Assembly (NCBI RefSeq): GCF_047654785.1 | Contig: NZ_JASGKQ010000001.1 | Coordinates: 744,001-808,000 of the forward strand | Source of the DNA: Pelomonas sp047654785 | Lineage (GTDB): Bacteria; Pseudomonadota; Gammaproteobacteria; Burkholderiales; Burkholderiaceae_C | Length of the DNA: 64,000 nt | Reading direction: 5' to 3' | Shown here: piece after piece, positions 38,157-47,335 of the stretch | How the letters are laid out: each line of letters opens with the position of its first letter | Numbering within the stretch: the first letter of the stretch is position 1 | The notes under the pieces: model-generated | Seen by the model: only the letters and a program-made list of their open reading frames with translations | What the model was told of the DNA's origin: nothing | Databases searched by the model: none | Translations under genes and position numbers: made by a program

Positions 38157-40295
38157 CTATTCCGACGCCGGCGAGGCGGCGGGCGCCACGGCGGCGGCCG
38201 GCTCGGGGGCGGGCGCGTGGCTGCCGGCCGGCAGCGGCAGCAGCGGCACGATCAGCAGCGCGACGATGTTGATGATCTTGATCAGCGGGTTCACGGCCGG
38301 GCCGGCGGTGTCCTTGTAGGGGTCGCCCACGGTGTCGCCGGTGACGGCGGCCTTGTGCGCTTCGCTGCCCTTGCGGTGCTCCTGGCCCTTGTCGTCCTTG
38401 AAGCCTTCTTCGATCAGCTTCTTGGCGTTGTCCCAGGCGCCGCCGCCGGTGCACATGCTGATGCCGACGAACAGGCCGGTGACGATGGTGCCCATCAACA
38501 GGCCGCCGAGCGCGGCCGGGCCCAGCGTCAGGCCGACGATGACCGGCGTGGCCACGGGCAGCAGCGACGGCACGATCATTTCCTTGATGGCGGCGGTGGT
38601 CAGCATGTCCACGGCCGCACCGTAGTCGGGCTTGCGCCGGCCGGCCATGATGGCGCCGTCGGCGAACTGCTTGCGCACCTCCACCACCACCGCGCCGGCC
38701 GCGCGGCCCACGGCCTCCATCGCCATGGCGCCGAACAGGTAGGGAATCAGCCCGCCGATGAACAGGCCGAGGATGACGCGGTGGTCCGACAGGTCGAAGC
38801 TGACGTGCAGGCCGCGCGCCTCCAGCGCGTGCGTGTAGTCGGCGAACAGCACCAGCGCGGCCAGGCCGGCCGAGCCGATGGCGTAGCCCTTGGTGACCGC
38901 CTTGGTGGTGTTGCCCACGGCGTCCAGCGGGTCGGTCACGTCGCGCACGGCGGCGGGCAGCTCGGCCATCTCGGCGATGCCGCCGGCGTTGTCGGTGATC
39001 GGGCCGTAGGCGTCCAGCGCGACGACGATGCCGGCCATGCTCAGCATGCTGGTCGCCGCCACCGCGATGCCGTACAGCCCGGCCAGCGCATAGGCCGCGT
39101 AGATGGCCGCGCAGACGAACAGCACCGGCCAGGCGGTGGACTTCATCGACACGCCCAGGCCGGCGATGACGTTGGTGCCGTGGCCGGTGGTGGAGGCCTG
39201 CGCGACGTGCTGCACCGGGGCGTACTGCGTGCCGGTGTAGTACTCGGTGATCCAGACCATCGCCGCCGTCAGCACCAGGCCCACCGCGCAGGCGCCGAAC
39301 AGCGCCATCGCGCTGGTGCTGCCGCCGCCGGCCAGCCGCACCTCGCCGGGGAACATCGCGCGCGTGACGAAGAAGAACGCCACCAGGCTCAGCACGCCGG
39401 CCACGATCAGGCCCTTGTACAGCGCCGGCATCACGTTCTTCATGCCGTCGCTGGCCTTCACGAAGAAGCAGCCGACGATGCTGGCGATGATGGACACGCC
39501 GCCCAGCGCCAGCGGGTAGATGACGCCGGCCTGGGCCGCGTCGCCCAGCACCATCAGCGCGCCCAGCGCCATCGCGGCGATCAGGGTCACGGCATAGGTC
39601 TCGAACAGGTCGGCGGCCATGCCGGCGCAGTCGCCGACGTTGTCGCCCACGTTGTCGGCGATGACGGCCGGGTTGCGCGGGTCGTCCTCGGGGATGCCGG
39701 CCTCGACCTTGCCCACCAGGTCGGCGCCCACGTCGGCGCCCTTGGTGAAGATGCCGCCGCCCAGCCGCGCGAAGATCGAGATCAGCGATGAGCCGAAGGC
39801 CAGGCCCAGCATCGGCTTGAGCGCCGCGCTGTCATGCCCGCCGCCGATGGCGAGATAGAAGCCGCCGACGCCCAGCAGCCCGAGGCCGACGACCAGCATG
39901 CCGGTGATGGCGCCGCCCTTGAAGGCCACGTCCAGCGCCGGGCCGATGCCTTTCGTCGCCGCCTGCGCGGTGCGTACGTTGGCGCGCACCGAGATGTTCA
40001 TGCCGATGAAGCCGCAGATGCCCGAGAGCACCGCGCCGATGACGAAGCCCACGGCCGTCGTCAGCCCCAGGCCCGATGCCGCGAGGGCGACGGCCAGCAC
40101 GACGCCCACGAGGGCGATGGTGCGGTACTGCCGGCCGAGGTAGGCGGCCGCGCCCTGCTGGATCGCCGCGGCGATCTCCTGCATGCGGGCGTTGCCCGCG
40201 TCCTGGCTCAGGATCCAACTTCGCTGGATGAAGCCGTAAAGAACGGCCGCGAGGCCGCAGGCCAGTGCGAAGTACAGCGCCATCTCCGTCGACAT
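38157..40295 (-). CDS. hppA: Membrane-bound proton-pumping pyrophosphatase, K+-independent type
   Basis: Couples PPi hydrolysis to proton export across the membrane. 712 residues, about 16 helices. PPi/Mg binding motifs: GGGIFTKGADVGADLVGKVEAGIPEDDPRNPAVIADNVGDN-type region (about 187-226) and DAYGPITDNAGGIAEM. Lys465 in GNTTKA marks the K+-independent class (Ala at this place in K+-dependent enzymes). The last 25 residues are an Ala/Pro-rich tail not needed for the fold. A GAGGAGA site precedes the ATG. It is divergent from the soluble pyrophosphatase, with 153 bases between starts. Confidence 0.96.
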   Translation of the reverse strand: MSTEMALYFALACGLAAVLYGFIQRSWILSQDAGNARMQEIAAAIQQGAAAYLGRQYRTIALVGVVLAVALAASGLGLTTAVGFVIGAVLSGICGFIGMNISVRANVRTAQAATKGIGPALDVAFKGGAITGMLVVGLGLLGVGGFYLAIGGGHDSAALKPMLGLAFGSSLISIFARLGGGIFTKGADVGADLVGKVEAGIPEDDPRNPAVIADNVGDNVGDCAGMAADLFETYAVTLIAAMALGALMVLGDAAQAGVIYPLALGGVSIIASIVGCFFVKASDGMKNVMPALYKGLIVAGVLSLVAFFFVTRAMFPGEVRLAGGGSTSAMALFGACAVGLVLTAAMVWITEYYTGTQYAPVQHVAQASTTGHGTNVIAGLGVSMKSTAWPVLFVCAAIYAAYALAGLYGIAVAATSMLSMAGIVVALDAYGPITDNAGGIAEMAELPAAVRDVTDPLDAVGNTTKAVTKGYAIGSAGLAALVLFADYTHALEARGLHVSFDLSDHRVILGLFIGGLIPYLFGAMAMEAVGRAAGAVVVEVRKQFADGAIMAGRRKPDYGAAVDMLTTAAIKEMIVPSLLPVATPVIVGLTLGPAALGGLLMGTIVTGLFVGISMCTGGGAWDNAKKLIEEGFKDDKGQEHRKGSEAHKAAVTGDTVGDPYKDTAGPAVNPLIKIINIVALLIVPLLPLPAGSHAPAPEPAAAVAPAASPASE

Positions 40296-40448
40296 GTGTT
40301 CGTCTCCTCAGGTGCGTGTGATCTGTCCGGCCCACGCGGGCTGCGCAGGCCTGCGCGGCGGAGCTTAAGGGCCGGCCCCGAGGCGGCGGGGGCTCGTTTA
40401 CCCATAAACCTAGAATCCGGGTTTCCCTTAGCCGCTAGAACGACGACC

Positions 40449-40979
40449 ATGAGCCTGCACAACGTGTCCCCCGGCGCCAAGGCGCCCGACGAGTTCAACG
40501 TCATCATCGAGATCCCGATGAATGCCGACCCCATCAAGTACGAAGTGGACAAGGAGACCGGCGCGCTGTTCGTCGACCGCTTCCTGACCACGCCGATGTA
40601 CTACCCGTGCAACTACGGCTACATCCCCAGGACGCTGGCCGACGACGGCGACCCGGTGGACGTGCTGGTCATCACCCCGTTCGCGCTGACGCCGGGCGTG
40701 GTCGTCACCTGCCGGCCGCTGGGCGTGCTGATGATGGACGACGAAGCCGGCGGCGACGCCAAGCTGCTGGCCGTGCCGACCAACAAGATCCTGCCGATGT
40801 ACAGCCACTGGGAAAAGATCGAGGACGTGAACCAGATGCGCTTGAAGGCCATTCAGCACTTCTTCGAGCACTACAAGGACCTGGAGCCGAACAAGTGGGT
40901 GAAGGTGAAGGGCTGGGAAGGCCCGGACGCCGCCAAGCGCGAGATCACCGAGGGCATGGCGAACTACGCCAAGGCCTGA
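40449..40979 (+). CDS. ppa: Soluble inorganic pyrophosphatase, family I
   Basis: Hydrolyses cytosolic PPi. 176 residues, standard length. Active-site blocks: PIKYEVDKETGALFVDRF, YPCNYGYIPRT and the signature DDGDPVDVLV with three catalytic Asp residues, then KILPMYSHWEKIEDV. Starts at the ATG at 40449 (cgacgaccATG), with a possible -10 element TAGAAT at 40411. A strong terminator follows. Confidence 0.97.
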   Translation: MSLHNVSPGAKAPDEFNVIIEIPMNADPIKYEVDKETGALFVDRFLTTPMYYPCNYGYIPRTLADDGDPVDVLVITPFALTPGVVVTCRPLGVLMMDDEAGGDAKLLAVPTNKILPMYSHWEKIEDVNQMRLKAIQHFFEHYKDLEPNKWVKVKGWEGPDAAKREITEGMANYAKA

Positions 40980-41005
40980 CCGGGGCTGCCCCCCGTGGCT
41001 GGAAG

Positions 41006-41030
41006 GCGCCGCTGATGCGGCGCTTTTTTT
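41006..41030 (+). terminator. Rho-independent terminator of ppa
   Basis: 7-bp stem GCGCCGC/GCGGCGC with loop TGAT and seven Ts. A second hairpin, GTGCGCTC/GAGCGCAC (41031-41051), follows at once and may act on transcripts from the flagellar side. Confidence 0.9.
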
Positions 41031-41200
41031 GTGCGCTCGGCATGAGCGCACTCTTGCGGGTGAAAGTCCCGCCGTAAGTTGATCGCGACGAACGAAGACG
41101 GCGACACGGGCCTGCTGCTGCGCCACCGCCGCCGGCGTTCCTGGTCGTGGGCGCGGGCGGGTGTCGGCTGCCGATGGCCCCCGGCCCGATGCCGAAGGGG

Positions 41201-41869
41201 TCAGCTCGGCGCCAGGTTCAGGAAGAAGCGCGACAGCCAGCCGATGGCGTGGGCGTCGCTGACGGCGCCGCGGCCGCGTTGTTCGATGCGGACGTTGGCC
41301 ACCGAGGTGGAGGGCACGACGTTGCCCTGGCCGATCAGGCGCGGGTCCACCTGGCCGGAGAAGCGCAGCACGTCGACGTTGCGGTTCACGCCGATCTGCT
41401 TCTCGCCGCTGATCATCAGGTGGCCGTTGGGCAGCACGCCGGTGACGACGGTGGTGATGACGCCGATGAACTCGTTGGTGTTCTGGTTGCTGCCCTTGCC
41501 CTTGTTGTCGTTGCCGGAGGTGGCCTCGGCGCCCGCGCGGGCGAAGGCCTTGGGCGAGATGCCGGGCACGGCGGTGACGCCGGCGGAGAGCGTGCCGGTC
41601 TTGCTGAGTTCGCTGGTGCTGGTCTGCGTGGCGGACACGCGCTCGGTGATGCTGACGGTGAGCGTGTCGCCGACGAGGCGGGCGCGGTGGTCCTCGAACA
41701 GCGGGCGGTAGGCGGCGGCCTGGTAGATGGCGCCGTTGCCGGCCGCCACCGGCTGCACGGGCGGCAGCTCGACCACCGGCGTGTGGCTCAGCTCCACCTC
41801 CGGCGTCGGGTAGGGCGTGGCGCAGCCGGCGAGCAGGGCCGCGGCGATGATGGCGATGACCAGTTTCAT
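41201..41869 (-). CDS. flgH: Flagellar L-ring lipoprotein FlgH
   Basis: Builds the outer-membrane ring of the flagellar basal body. 222 residues from MKLVIAIIAAALLAGC, a lipoprotein signal with lipobox LLAGC. Core blocks: SLFxD-equivalent YRPLFEDHRARLVGDTLTVSITE, VITTVVTGVLPNGHLMISGEKQI and FSGQVDPRLI, ending FFLNLAPS. It is the last gene of this flagellar run; flgI does not follow. Confidence 0.96.
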   Translation of the reverse strand: MKLVIAIIAAALLAGCATPYPTPEVELSHTPVVELPPVQPVAAGNGAIYQAAAYRPLFEDHRARLVGDTLTVSITERVSATQTSTSELSKTGTLSAGVTAVPGISPKAFARAGAEATSGNDNKGKGSNQNTNEFIGVITTVVTGVLPNGHLMISGEKQIGVNRNVDVLRFSGQVDPRLIGQGNVVPSTSVANVRIEQRGRGAVSDAHAIGWLSRFFLNLAPS

Positions 41870-41926
41870 GACGTCTGTTCCTTGTGTCAGCCTGCCCACC
41901 AGGCCGCGCAGCCGGCCCGGATGGGC

Positions 41927-42709
41927 CTATATCTGCGCCAGCTTCTGCAGCATCTGGTCCGAGGTCTGCACGGCCTTGGAGTTGAGTTCGTAGGCGCGCT
42001 GGGTCTGGATCATCTGCACCAGCTCCTCCACGACGTTGACGTTGGAGGTTTCGACGTAGCCCTGCTGCACCGCGCCGAGGCCATTGCCGTTGGGCGAGCC
42101 GGTGCTGGGCGTGCCGCTGGCGGCGGTTTCGGTGAAGAGGTTCTGGCCGCGCGGGTCCAGGCCGGCCGGGTTGATGAAGTTGGCGGTCTGCAGCTGGCCC
42201 ACGGTCTGCGGCGCGGCCTGGCCGGGCAGCGTGACGCTGACGGTGCCGTCGTTGCCGATGGTCAGCGACTGGGCGTTCTCGGGGATGGTGATGCCGGGCA
42301 GCAGCGTGTAGCCGTTGTTGGTGACCATCTGGCCGTTGGCGTTGAGCTGGAAGCTGCCGTCGCGGGTGTAGGCGGTGGTGCCGTCGGGCATCTGGATCTG
42401 GAAGAAGCCGTCGCCCTTGATGGCCAGGTCCAGGTTGTTGCCGGTCTGCTGCAGGTTGCCCTGGGTGTAGATGCGGGCGGTGGCCACCGGGCGCACGCCC
42501 AGGCCCACCTGCAGCCCGGTGGGCAGCGTGGTCTGTTCCGTGCTGTTGGCGCCGGCCTGGCGCAGGTTCTGGTAGATCAGGTCCTCGAAGACGGCGTGCG
42601 AGCGCTTGTAGCCGTTGGTGGCGACGTTGGCGAGGTTGTGGGAGATGTTGTCCAGCTGGGTCTGCTGGGCTTCCATGCCGGTCTTGGCGATCCAGAGCGA
42701 GCGCATCAT
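41927..42709 (-). CDS. flgG: Flagellar distal rod protein FlgG
   Basis: 260 residues, the usual length. N-terminal MMRSLWIAKTGMEAQQTQLDNISHNLANVATNGYKR and C-terminal VNVVEELVQMIQTQRAYELNSKAVQTSDQMLQKLAQI are the paired rod helices. Secreted by the flagellar export system without a signal peptide. Starts 11 bases after flgF. Confidence 0.97.
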   Translation of the reverse strand: MMRSLWIAKTGMEAQQTQLDNISHNLANVATNGYKRSHAVFEDLIYQNLRQAGANSTEQTTLPTGLQVGLGVRPVATARIYTQGNLQQTGNNLDLAIKGDGFFQIQMPDGTTAYTRDGSFQLNANGQMVTNNGYTLLPGITIPENAQSLTIGNDGTVSVTLPGQAAPQTVGQLQTANFINPAGLDPRGQNLFTETAASGTPSTGSPNGNGLGAVQQGYVETSNVNVVEELVQMIQTQRAYELNSKAVQTSDQMLQKLAQI

Positions 42710-42720
42710 GGCGGGGGTCC

Positions 42721-43452
42721 TCAGGTGGGGCCGAGCAGCTTGGCGGACTGCTGGCCCTGGGTCTGGGCGAGTTGCAGCAGTTTCATCTGCTGCTCGAATT
42801 GGCGGGCCGCGGCGATCATGGAGACCATGGTCTGCACGGCGCTGACGTTGGAGCCTTCCAGCGCGCCGTCCTGCAGCCGCGCGGCGGGGTCCTGGGGCAG
42901 GTCGCCGTCGGCGGCACGGAACAGGCCGTCGTCGCTGCGCTGCAGCTGGCGGGTGGCCTCGGGGGTGACGAGCTTGAGCCGGCCCACCGGGGTGGGGCGC
43001 TGGTTGGGCTGGGCGGCGCTGACGGTGCCGTCCGCGCCGATGGCCACGGTGCTGTCCGGCGGGATGGTGATGGGGCCGCCGTCGCCCAGCACGGGCATGC
43101 CGTTGCGCATGACGAGCAGGCCTTCGGCGTTCACGTCCAGCGAGCCGGCGCGGGTGTAGGCCTCGGTGCCGTCGTTGGCCTGCACGGCCAGCCAGGCGCT
43201 GCCCTGCATGGCCACGTCGAGGTTGCGGCCGGTGGGGGTCAGCGCGCCGGGGGCGGCGTCGTAGCCGATCGTGGTTTCGAGCGCGAAGGCGCGGGTGGAG
43301 GCGCCGTCGCCGCGCACCGGCACCGCGCGGAAAGCCTGCAGCTCGGCGCGGAAGCCGTTGGTGGTGACGTTGGCGAGGTTGTGCGAGAGCACGTCCTGCC
43401 GCTGCATGGCCGCCTTGGCGCCGGCCATCGACAGGTAAATCATCCGATCCAT
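42721..43452 (-). CDS. flgF: Flagellar proximal rod protein FlgF
   Basis: 243 residues. N-terminus MDRMIYLSMAGAKAAMQRQDVLSHNLANVTTNGFRAEL and a C-terminal helix with MVSMIAAARQFEQQMKLLQ fit the rod/hook family and FlgF's place between flgE and flgG. Confidence 0.95.
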   Translation of the reverse strand: MDRMIYLSMAGAKAAMQRQDVLSHNLANVTTNGFRAELQAFRAVPVRGDGASTRAFALETTIGYDAAPGALTPTGRNLDVAMQGSAWLAVQANDGTEAYTRAGSLDVNAEGLLVMRNGMPVLGDGGPITIPPDSTVAIGADGTVSAAQPNQRPTPVGRLKLVTPEATRQLQRSDDGLFRAADGDLPQDPAARLQDGALEGSNVSAVQTMVSMIAAARQFEQQMKLLQLAQTQGQQSAKLLGPT

Positions 43453-43516
43453 GCCGGCTCCTTTGCTCGGTGCGCGCGCCCGCGCCGCGCGCCGAAGGCG
43501 CGTCGGGGGCGGGCCA

Positions 43517-44875
43517 TCACCTCAGGTTGACGATGGTCTGCATGACCTGGTCCTGGGTCTTGATGGTCTGCGCGTTGGCCTGGTAGGCGCGCTGCGCGGT
43601 GACCATGTTGACCAGCTCGGCGGTCAGGTCGACGTTGCTTTCCTCCAGCGCGCCGGAGCGCAGGTCGCCGAGGTTGCCGTCGCCCGGAACGCCGACGACG
43701 GCGTCGCCCGAGGCGATGGTGCGCATCCAGACGTTGCCGCCCATGGCCTCCAGGCCCTGCGGGTTGCGGAAGTTGGCCAGCTCGACCTGGCCGCAGGGCT
43801 TGCTCTGGCCGTTGGAGTAGCGGGCCAGGATGGTGCCGTTGTCGGCCACCGAGATGCCGGTGAGCTGGCCGGGGGAGTAGCCGTCCTGGGTGAGGTCGGT
43901 GACCGCGAAGTTGCTGCCGTTCTCCATCGCCTGGGTCAGGTCGAACTCGATGCCGGGGATCGCCAGCGTGCTCTTGCCGGTGGAGGTGGTGACGGCGGGG
44001 ATGCTCATCGGGATGGACCAGCCCGGGGGCCACTGGCCCTGGTCGGGCGAGGGTGGGGTGAGGCCGGAGTCGGTCCAGGCCTGGCCGCGCGATACGCCGC
44101 CGATGCTGTCGGGGCGGCCGCCGGTGGTGGGGAAGTTGATGGTGGTGAAGGGCTGGGTGATGTTGCCGCTGGCGTCGGGCGCGACCGCGTTGCCGGCGCT
44201 GTCGAAGGCTTCGCCGTTGGCGGTGGCGTAGACGTTCCAGCTGTCGGCGCCGGTCTTCTGGAAGTAGAAGGTGACGGCCACGTCCTGGCCCTTGGCGTCG
44301 TAGACGGTCATGGACGTGGCGTTGGTGTAGGTGGTGGCGTCGGTGAGCTTGATGCCCGAGGCGACGATGGGCTCCTTGCGCGAGTCCAGCGTGAACTCCA
44401 GCGCCGCCTTGGTCGTGGCCTTGGGCGGGATGCCGGCCGTGGGCAGCTTGATGGGCTGGGCGATGCCGGGCTGGATGATGCCGTCGTCGGTGGCCGGGTA
44501 GCCCATCAGCTTGAGGTTGTCGTTGTTGACGATGAAGCCGTCGCGGCTGAGCTTGAACTGGCCGTTGCGGGTGTAGCGCACCGGGCTGACGCCGTCGGTC
44601 ACCTGGAAGAAGCCGGCGCCGTTGACGGCCATGTCCATCGGGTTCTCGGTGGCCGAGATGTTGCCCTGCGTGAACTGCTGGGCCACGGCCTGCAGCGAGG
44701 TGCCGATGCCGATCTGGTTCTTGCCCGCGCCGTTGAGGGCGGCCGCGTAGACGTCGGCGAACTCGGCGCGCGAGGCCTTGGCGCCGTAGGTGCCCGAGTT
44801 GGCGATGTTGTTGCCGATGACGTCGAGGTTCTTGGACGCGGCGTTGAGCCCGGAGAGGCCTTGCTGGAAGCTCAT
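43517..44875 (-). CDS. flgE: Flagellar hook protein FlgE
   Basis: 452 residues, forming the flexible hook. N-terminal MSFQQGLSGLNAASKNLDVIGNNIANSGTYGAKASRAEF and C-terminal ELVNMVTAQRAYQANAQTIKTQDQVMQTIVNLR are the hook helices; the middle domain is longer than in enteric FlgE (about 400), with a Pro-rich loop DSGLTPPSPDQGQWPPG near residue 260. Confidence 0.97.
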   Translation of the reverse strand: MSFQQGLSGLNAASKNLDVIGNNIANSGTYGAKASRAEFADVYAAALNGAGKNQIGIGTSLQAVAQQFTQGNISATENPMDMAVNGAGFFQVTDGVSPVRYTRNGQFKLSRDGFIVNNDNLKLMGYPATDDGIIQPGIAQPIKLPTAGIPPKATTKAALEFTLDSRKEPIVASGIKLTDATTYTNATSMTVYDAKGQDVAVTFYFQKTGADSWNVYATANGEAFDSAGNAVAPDASGNITQPFTTINFPTTGGRPDSIGGVSRGQAWTDSGLTPPSPDQGQWPPGWSIPMSIPAVTTSTGKSTLAIPGIEFDLTQAMENGSNFAVTDLTQDGYSPGQLTGISVADNGTILARYSNGQSKPCGQVELANFRNPQGLEAMGGNVWMRTIASGDAVVGVPGDGNLGDLRSGALEESNVDLTAELVNMVTAQRAYQANAQTIKTQDQVMQTIVNLR

Positions 44876-44930
44876 GGGGGAGTCCTTGCTGTCGTGCGGT
44901 GGGGCGGGGGAGGCGGAAGGGCGGGGCCGG

Positions 44931-45572
44931 TCAGTTGACGGCCGACACGCTGGTGTAATCCACCGGGCCGAGGCGTTCGAGGTTCAGCTTCAGGCGGCTG
45001 TCCTCGCTGTAGACGGCGGTGACCTTGTCGTGGGCGTAGGTCGTCGCGGTGACGGCGGTGGTGCCGTTGGTGGCGGTGATGCGGTACTTCAGCTCGCTGC
45101 CTTCGGCGGCCAGCGCGCCGGCCTGCCAGCTGAAGGTCTGGCGGCCCGAGCCCTGGGCGCCGAGCTGCTGGGTGTCGATGACGTTGCCGGCCGGGCCGAG
45201 GATCTCCAGCTTGACGTTCTTGGCCGGGCCGTCCAGCTCGTAGCTGCCGCCGGCCTCGCCGCCGCTGACCTGCAGGCTGTCGCTGGGCACGCTGACCTCG
45301 CGGCCCACCAGCGAGATGGACTGCAGCGCCTGCATCTGGCCGAGCTGGCCGCCCAGGCCCTTGATGCTGGTGTCCAGCGTGGACAGGCTGGTGACCTGCT
45401 GGATCTGCGCCATCTGGCTGGTCACCTGGGCGTTGTCCATCGGGTTCAGCGGGTCCTGGTTCTTCATCTGCGCGACGAGCAGCTTCAGGAAGCGGTCCTG
45501 CGTGTCGGCGGCGTTCTTGGCTGACATGGTCGGCGTGGCCGTCGTGCTGCCGTTGAGGGCGGTGATGTCCAT
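44931..45572 (-). CDS. flgD: Flagellar hook-cap protein FlgD
   Basis: 213 residues. The N-terminal region has the family motif DRFLKLLVAQMKNQDPLNPMDNAQVTSQMAQIQQVTSLSTLD; the rest is the Ig-like/tudor part. Scaffold for hook growth, lost from the mature flagellum. Confidence 0.96.
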   Translation of the reverse strand: MDITALNGSTTATPTMSAKNAADTQDRFLKLLVAQMKNQDPLNPMDNAQVTSQMAQIQQVTSLSTLDTSIKGLGGQLGQMQALQSISLVGREVSVPSDSLQVSGGEAGGSYELDGPAKNVKLEILGPAGNVIDTQQLGAQGSGRQTFSWQAGALAAEGSELKYRITATNGTTAVTATTYAHDKVTAVYSEDSRLKLNLERLGPVDYTSVSAVN

Positions 45573-45589
45573 GGTGCGGTGTCTCCGGG

Positions 45590-46006
45590 TCAGCCCTGGC
45601 CCATCTGCAGGGTCTTGAGCAGCAGGCTCTTGGCCGTGCCCATCACTTCGATGTTGTTCTGGTAGGAGCGCGAGGCGGAGATCATGTTGACCATCTCCTC
45701 CACCGGGTTCACGTTGGCGTAGGTGACGTAGCCGTCGGCGTCGGCCTGCGGGTGCGCGGGGTCGTGGACGCGGCGGCCGGGCGTCTGGTCCTCGGTCACC
45801 TGCACCACGCGCACGCCGGCATTGCCGCCGTCGTTGCCGGCGCCCATCAACTGGGTCTGGAACACCACCTGGCGCGCCTTGTAGGCCTGCCCGTCCGGGC
45901 CGGCCACGGTGTCGGCGTTGGCCAGGTTGCTGGCCACCACGTTCAGGCGCTGGCTCTGCGCGCTGACCGCGCTGCCGCTGACGTGGAAGATCTGGAACAT
46001 CGACAT
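45590..46006 (-). CDS. flgC: Flagellar proximal rod protein FlgC
   Basis: 138 residues. SMFQIFHVSGSAVSAQSQRLNVVASNLANADTVAGPDG at the start and NPVEEMVNMISASRSYQNNIEVMGTAKSLLLKTLQMGQG at the end are standard FlgC sequence. Confidence 0.97.
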   Translation of the reverse strand: MSMFQIFHVSGSAVSAQSQRLNVVASNLANADTVAGPDGQAYKARQVVFQTQLMGAGNDGGNAGVRVVQVTEDQTPGRRVHDPAHPQADADGYVTYANVNPVEEMVNMISASRSYQNNIEVMGTAKSLLLKTLQMGQG

Positions 46007-46020
46007 GGCTCAGCCCTCCG

Positions 46021-46431
46021 TCAGCCCTGGTTGTGCGACTTCATCGCGTCCAGCGCGGTGCGCACCGAGCCGTTGATGAAGCGCAGCGTGGCCTCGTACT
46101 TCACCGCGTTGTCGGCGAAGCTGGCGCGCTCGCGGTCCATGTCCACGCCGTTGCTGTCCAGGCTGGTCTGCGACTGCAGCGCGTAGGCCTTGCCGGTCTC
46201 GCCGCGCGCGCCGGCCAGCGGCGCCAGGTGGGCGGGCTGCGTCGTCGCCAGGCGGCCGGGCGTGGCCAGCTCGCCGGTGGCCTCGCGCAGCGCCCGGGCG
46301 AAGTCGATGTCGCGGGCCTGGTAGCCCGGCGTGTCGGCGTTGGCGATGTTGCTGGCGAGCAGCCGCTGGCGCTCCGCCCGCAGCGTCAGCGCCTGGGTCT
46401 GGAAGTTCAGCGAGTCGGTGAGTCGGTTCAT
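46021..46431 (-). CDS. flgB: Flagellar proximal rod protein FlgB
   Basis: 136 residues, first gene of the flgBCDEFGH run. Contains RQRLLASNIANADTPGYQARDIDFARALRE and the C-terminal VDMDRERASFADNAVKYEATLRFINGSVRT. A possible FliA-like promoter lies 49-75 bases upstream (46480-46506). Confidence 0.96.
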   Translation of the reverse strand: MNRLTDSLNFQTQALTLRAERQRLLASNIANADTPGYQARDIDFARALREATGELATPGRLATTQPAHLAPLAGARGETGKAYALQSQTSLDSNGVDMDRERASFADNAVKYEATLRFINGSVRTALDAMKSHNQG

Positions 46432-46479
46432 CTCGGGCCTCTTTCGAGGGGCGGGGCCGGCATGGCCTCCTGGCGCAAA

Positions 46480-46506
46480 TTGTCTGGAGCACCCCCGGAA
46501 ACATGA
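46480..46506 (-). promoter_or_regulatory. Candidate FliA-like promoter of the flgB operon
   Basis: On the minus strand TCATGTTT (6 of 8 to TAAAGTTT), an exact 11-base spacer and CCAGACAA (5 of 8 to GCCGATAA). It shares the preceding ATCCCGCTCA with the clear FliA promoter of flgM. The -10 match is weak. Confidence 0.35.
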
Positions 46507-46578
46507 GCGGGATCAGCGGGGGAAAAGCCCGTCAATTCGGGCCTCGCGGCGGCCGCGGCCCTCTCTAGAGTGGCGGCC

Positions 46579-47283
46579 ATGCTGCGTCGAACCGCGTTCC
46601 TGCCGTGGGCCCTGCTGGCCGGGGCCTGTGCCCAGGCCGCGCCGGCCCCTGCGCTCGACCCCGCGCTCGTCGAGCGCGTGCGCCAGCTCGCCGAGACCGC
46701 CGCGCGCGCCACCGCGCCGCCGGGCACGCGCGTGGCCGTGGAGATCGGCCAGCTCGACGCCCGCCTGCGCCTGGCGCCCTGCCGGCAGGTGCAGCCCTAC
46801 CTGCCGCCGGGCATGGCCGTCTGGGGGCGCAGCCGCATCGGCCTGCGCTGCACCGACGGCAGCGCGCGCTGGAACGTCACGCTGCCGGTGCGGGTGTCGG
46901 TGTTCGGCCGCGTCGTCGTCGCCGCCGCGCCGCTGCCGGCCGGCACGACGCTGGCTCAAGACCAGCTCGCGCTGGCCGATATCGACATCGCTGCCGAGCC
47001 CGGCGCCGTCTTCACCGACGCCGCGCCGCTGGCCGGCCGCACGCTGGCCCGCCCGCTCGCGGCGGCCGAGGCGGTGCGCGCGCCGGCGCTGAAGTCCCGC
47101 CAGTGGTTCGCCGCCGGCGACACCGTGCAGGTGCTGGCCGCCGGCCCGGGCTTCTCGGCGGCGTCGCAGGCGCAGGCGCTGTCCGCCGGGGTGGAGGGGC
47201 AGGAGGTGCGCGTGCGCTTCGAGAGCGGCCGCGTCGCCAGCGGCCGTGCCGTCGGCGAGCGCCGCGTGGAGCTGCTGCTGTGA
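46579..47283 (+). CDS. flgA: Flagellar P-ring assembly chaperone FlgA
   Basis: 234 residues, divergent from flgB. Signal peptide (ends CAQAAPAP, about residue 18), then an SAF/FlgA domain: VAVEIGQLDARLRLAPC near the start and LAGRTLARPLAAAEAVRAPALKSRQWFAAGDTV in the middle, with VRFESGRVASGRAVGERRVEL at the end. Needed for FlgI ring assembly in the periplasm; FlgI is not in the window. A GCCCG/CGGGC hairpin lies at 46527-46542. Confidence 0.93.
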   Translation: MLRRTAFLPWALLAGACAQAAPAPALDPALVERVRQLAETAARATAPPGTRVAVEIGQLDARLRLAPCRQVQPYLPPGMAVWGRSRIGLRCTDGSARWNVTLPVRVSVFGRVVVAAAPLPAGTTLAQDQLALADIDIAAEPGAVFTDAAPLAGRTLARPLAAAEAVRAPALKSRQWFAAGDTVQVLAAGPGFSAASQAQALSAGVEGQEVRVRFESGRVASGRAVGERRVELLL

Positions 47284-47335
47284 GCGCGGCGCGACGAAAC
47301 GCCGCGGCGGACCGGAAAAACCCGCCAAATCCCGC

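Noticed and set aside
41031..41200. Possible flgI start or remnant after flgH
   Set aside because: Reading the minus strand in three frames shows no FlgI-like start or core motif; it holds a hairpin and unassigned sequence only.
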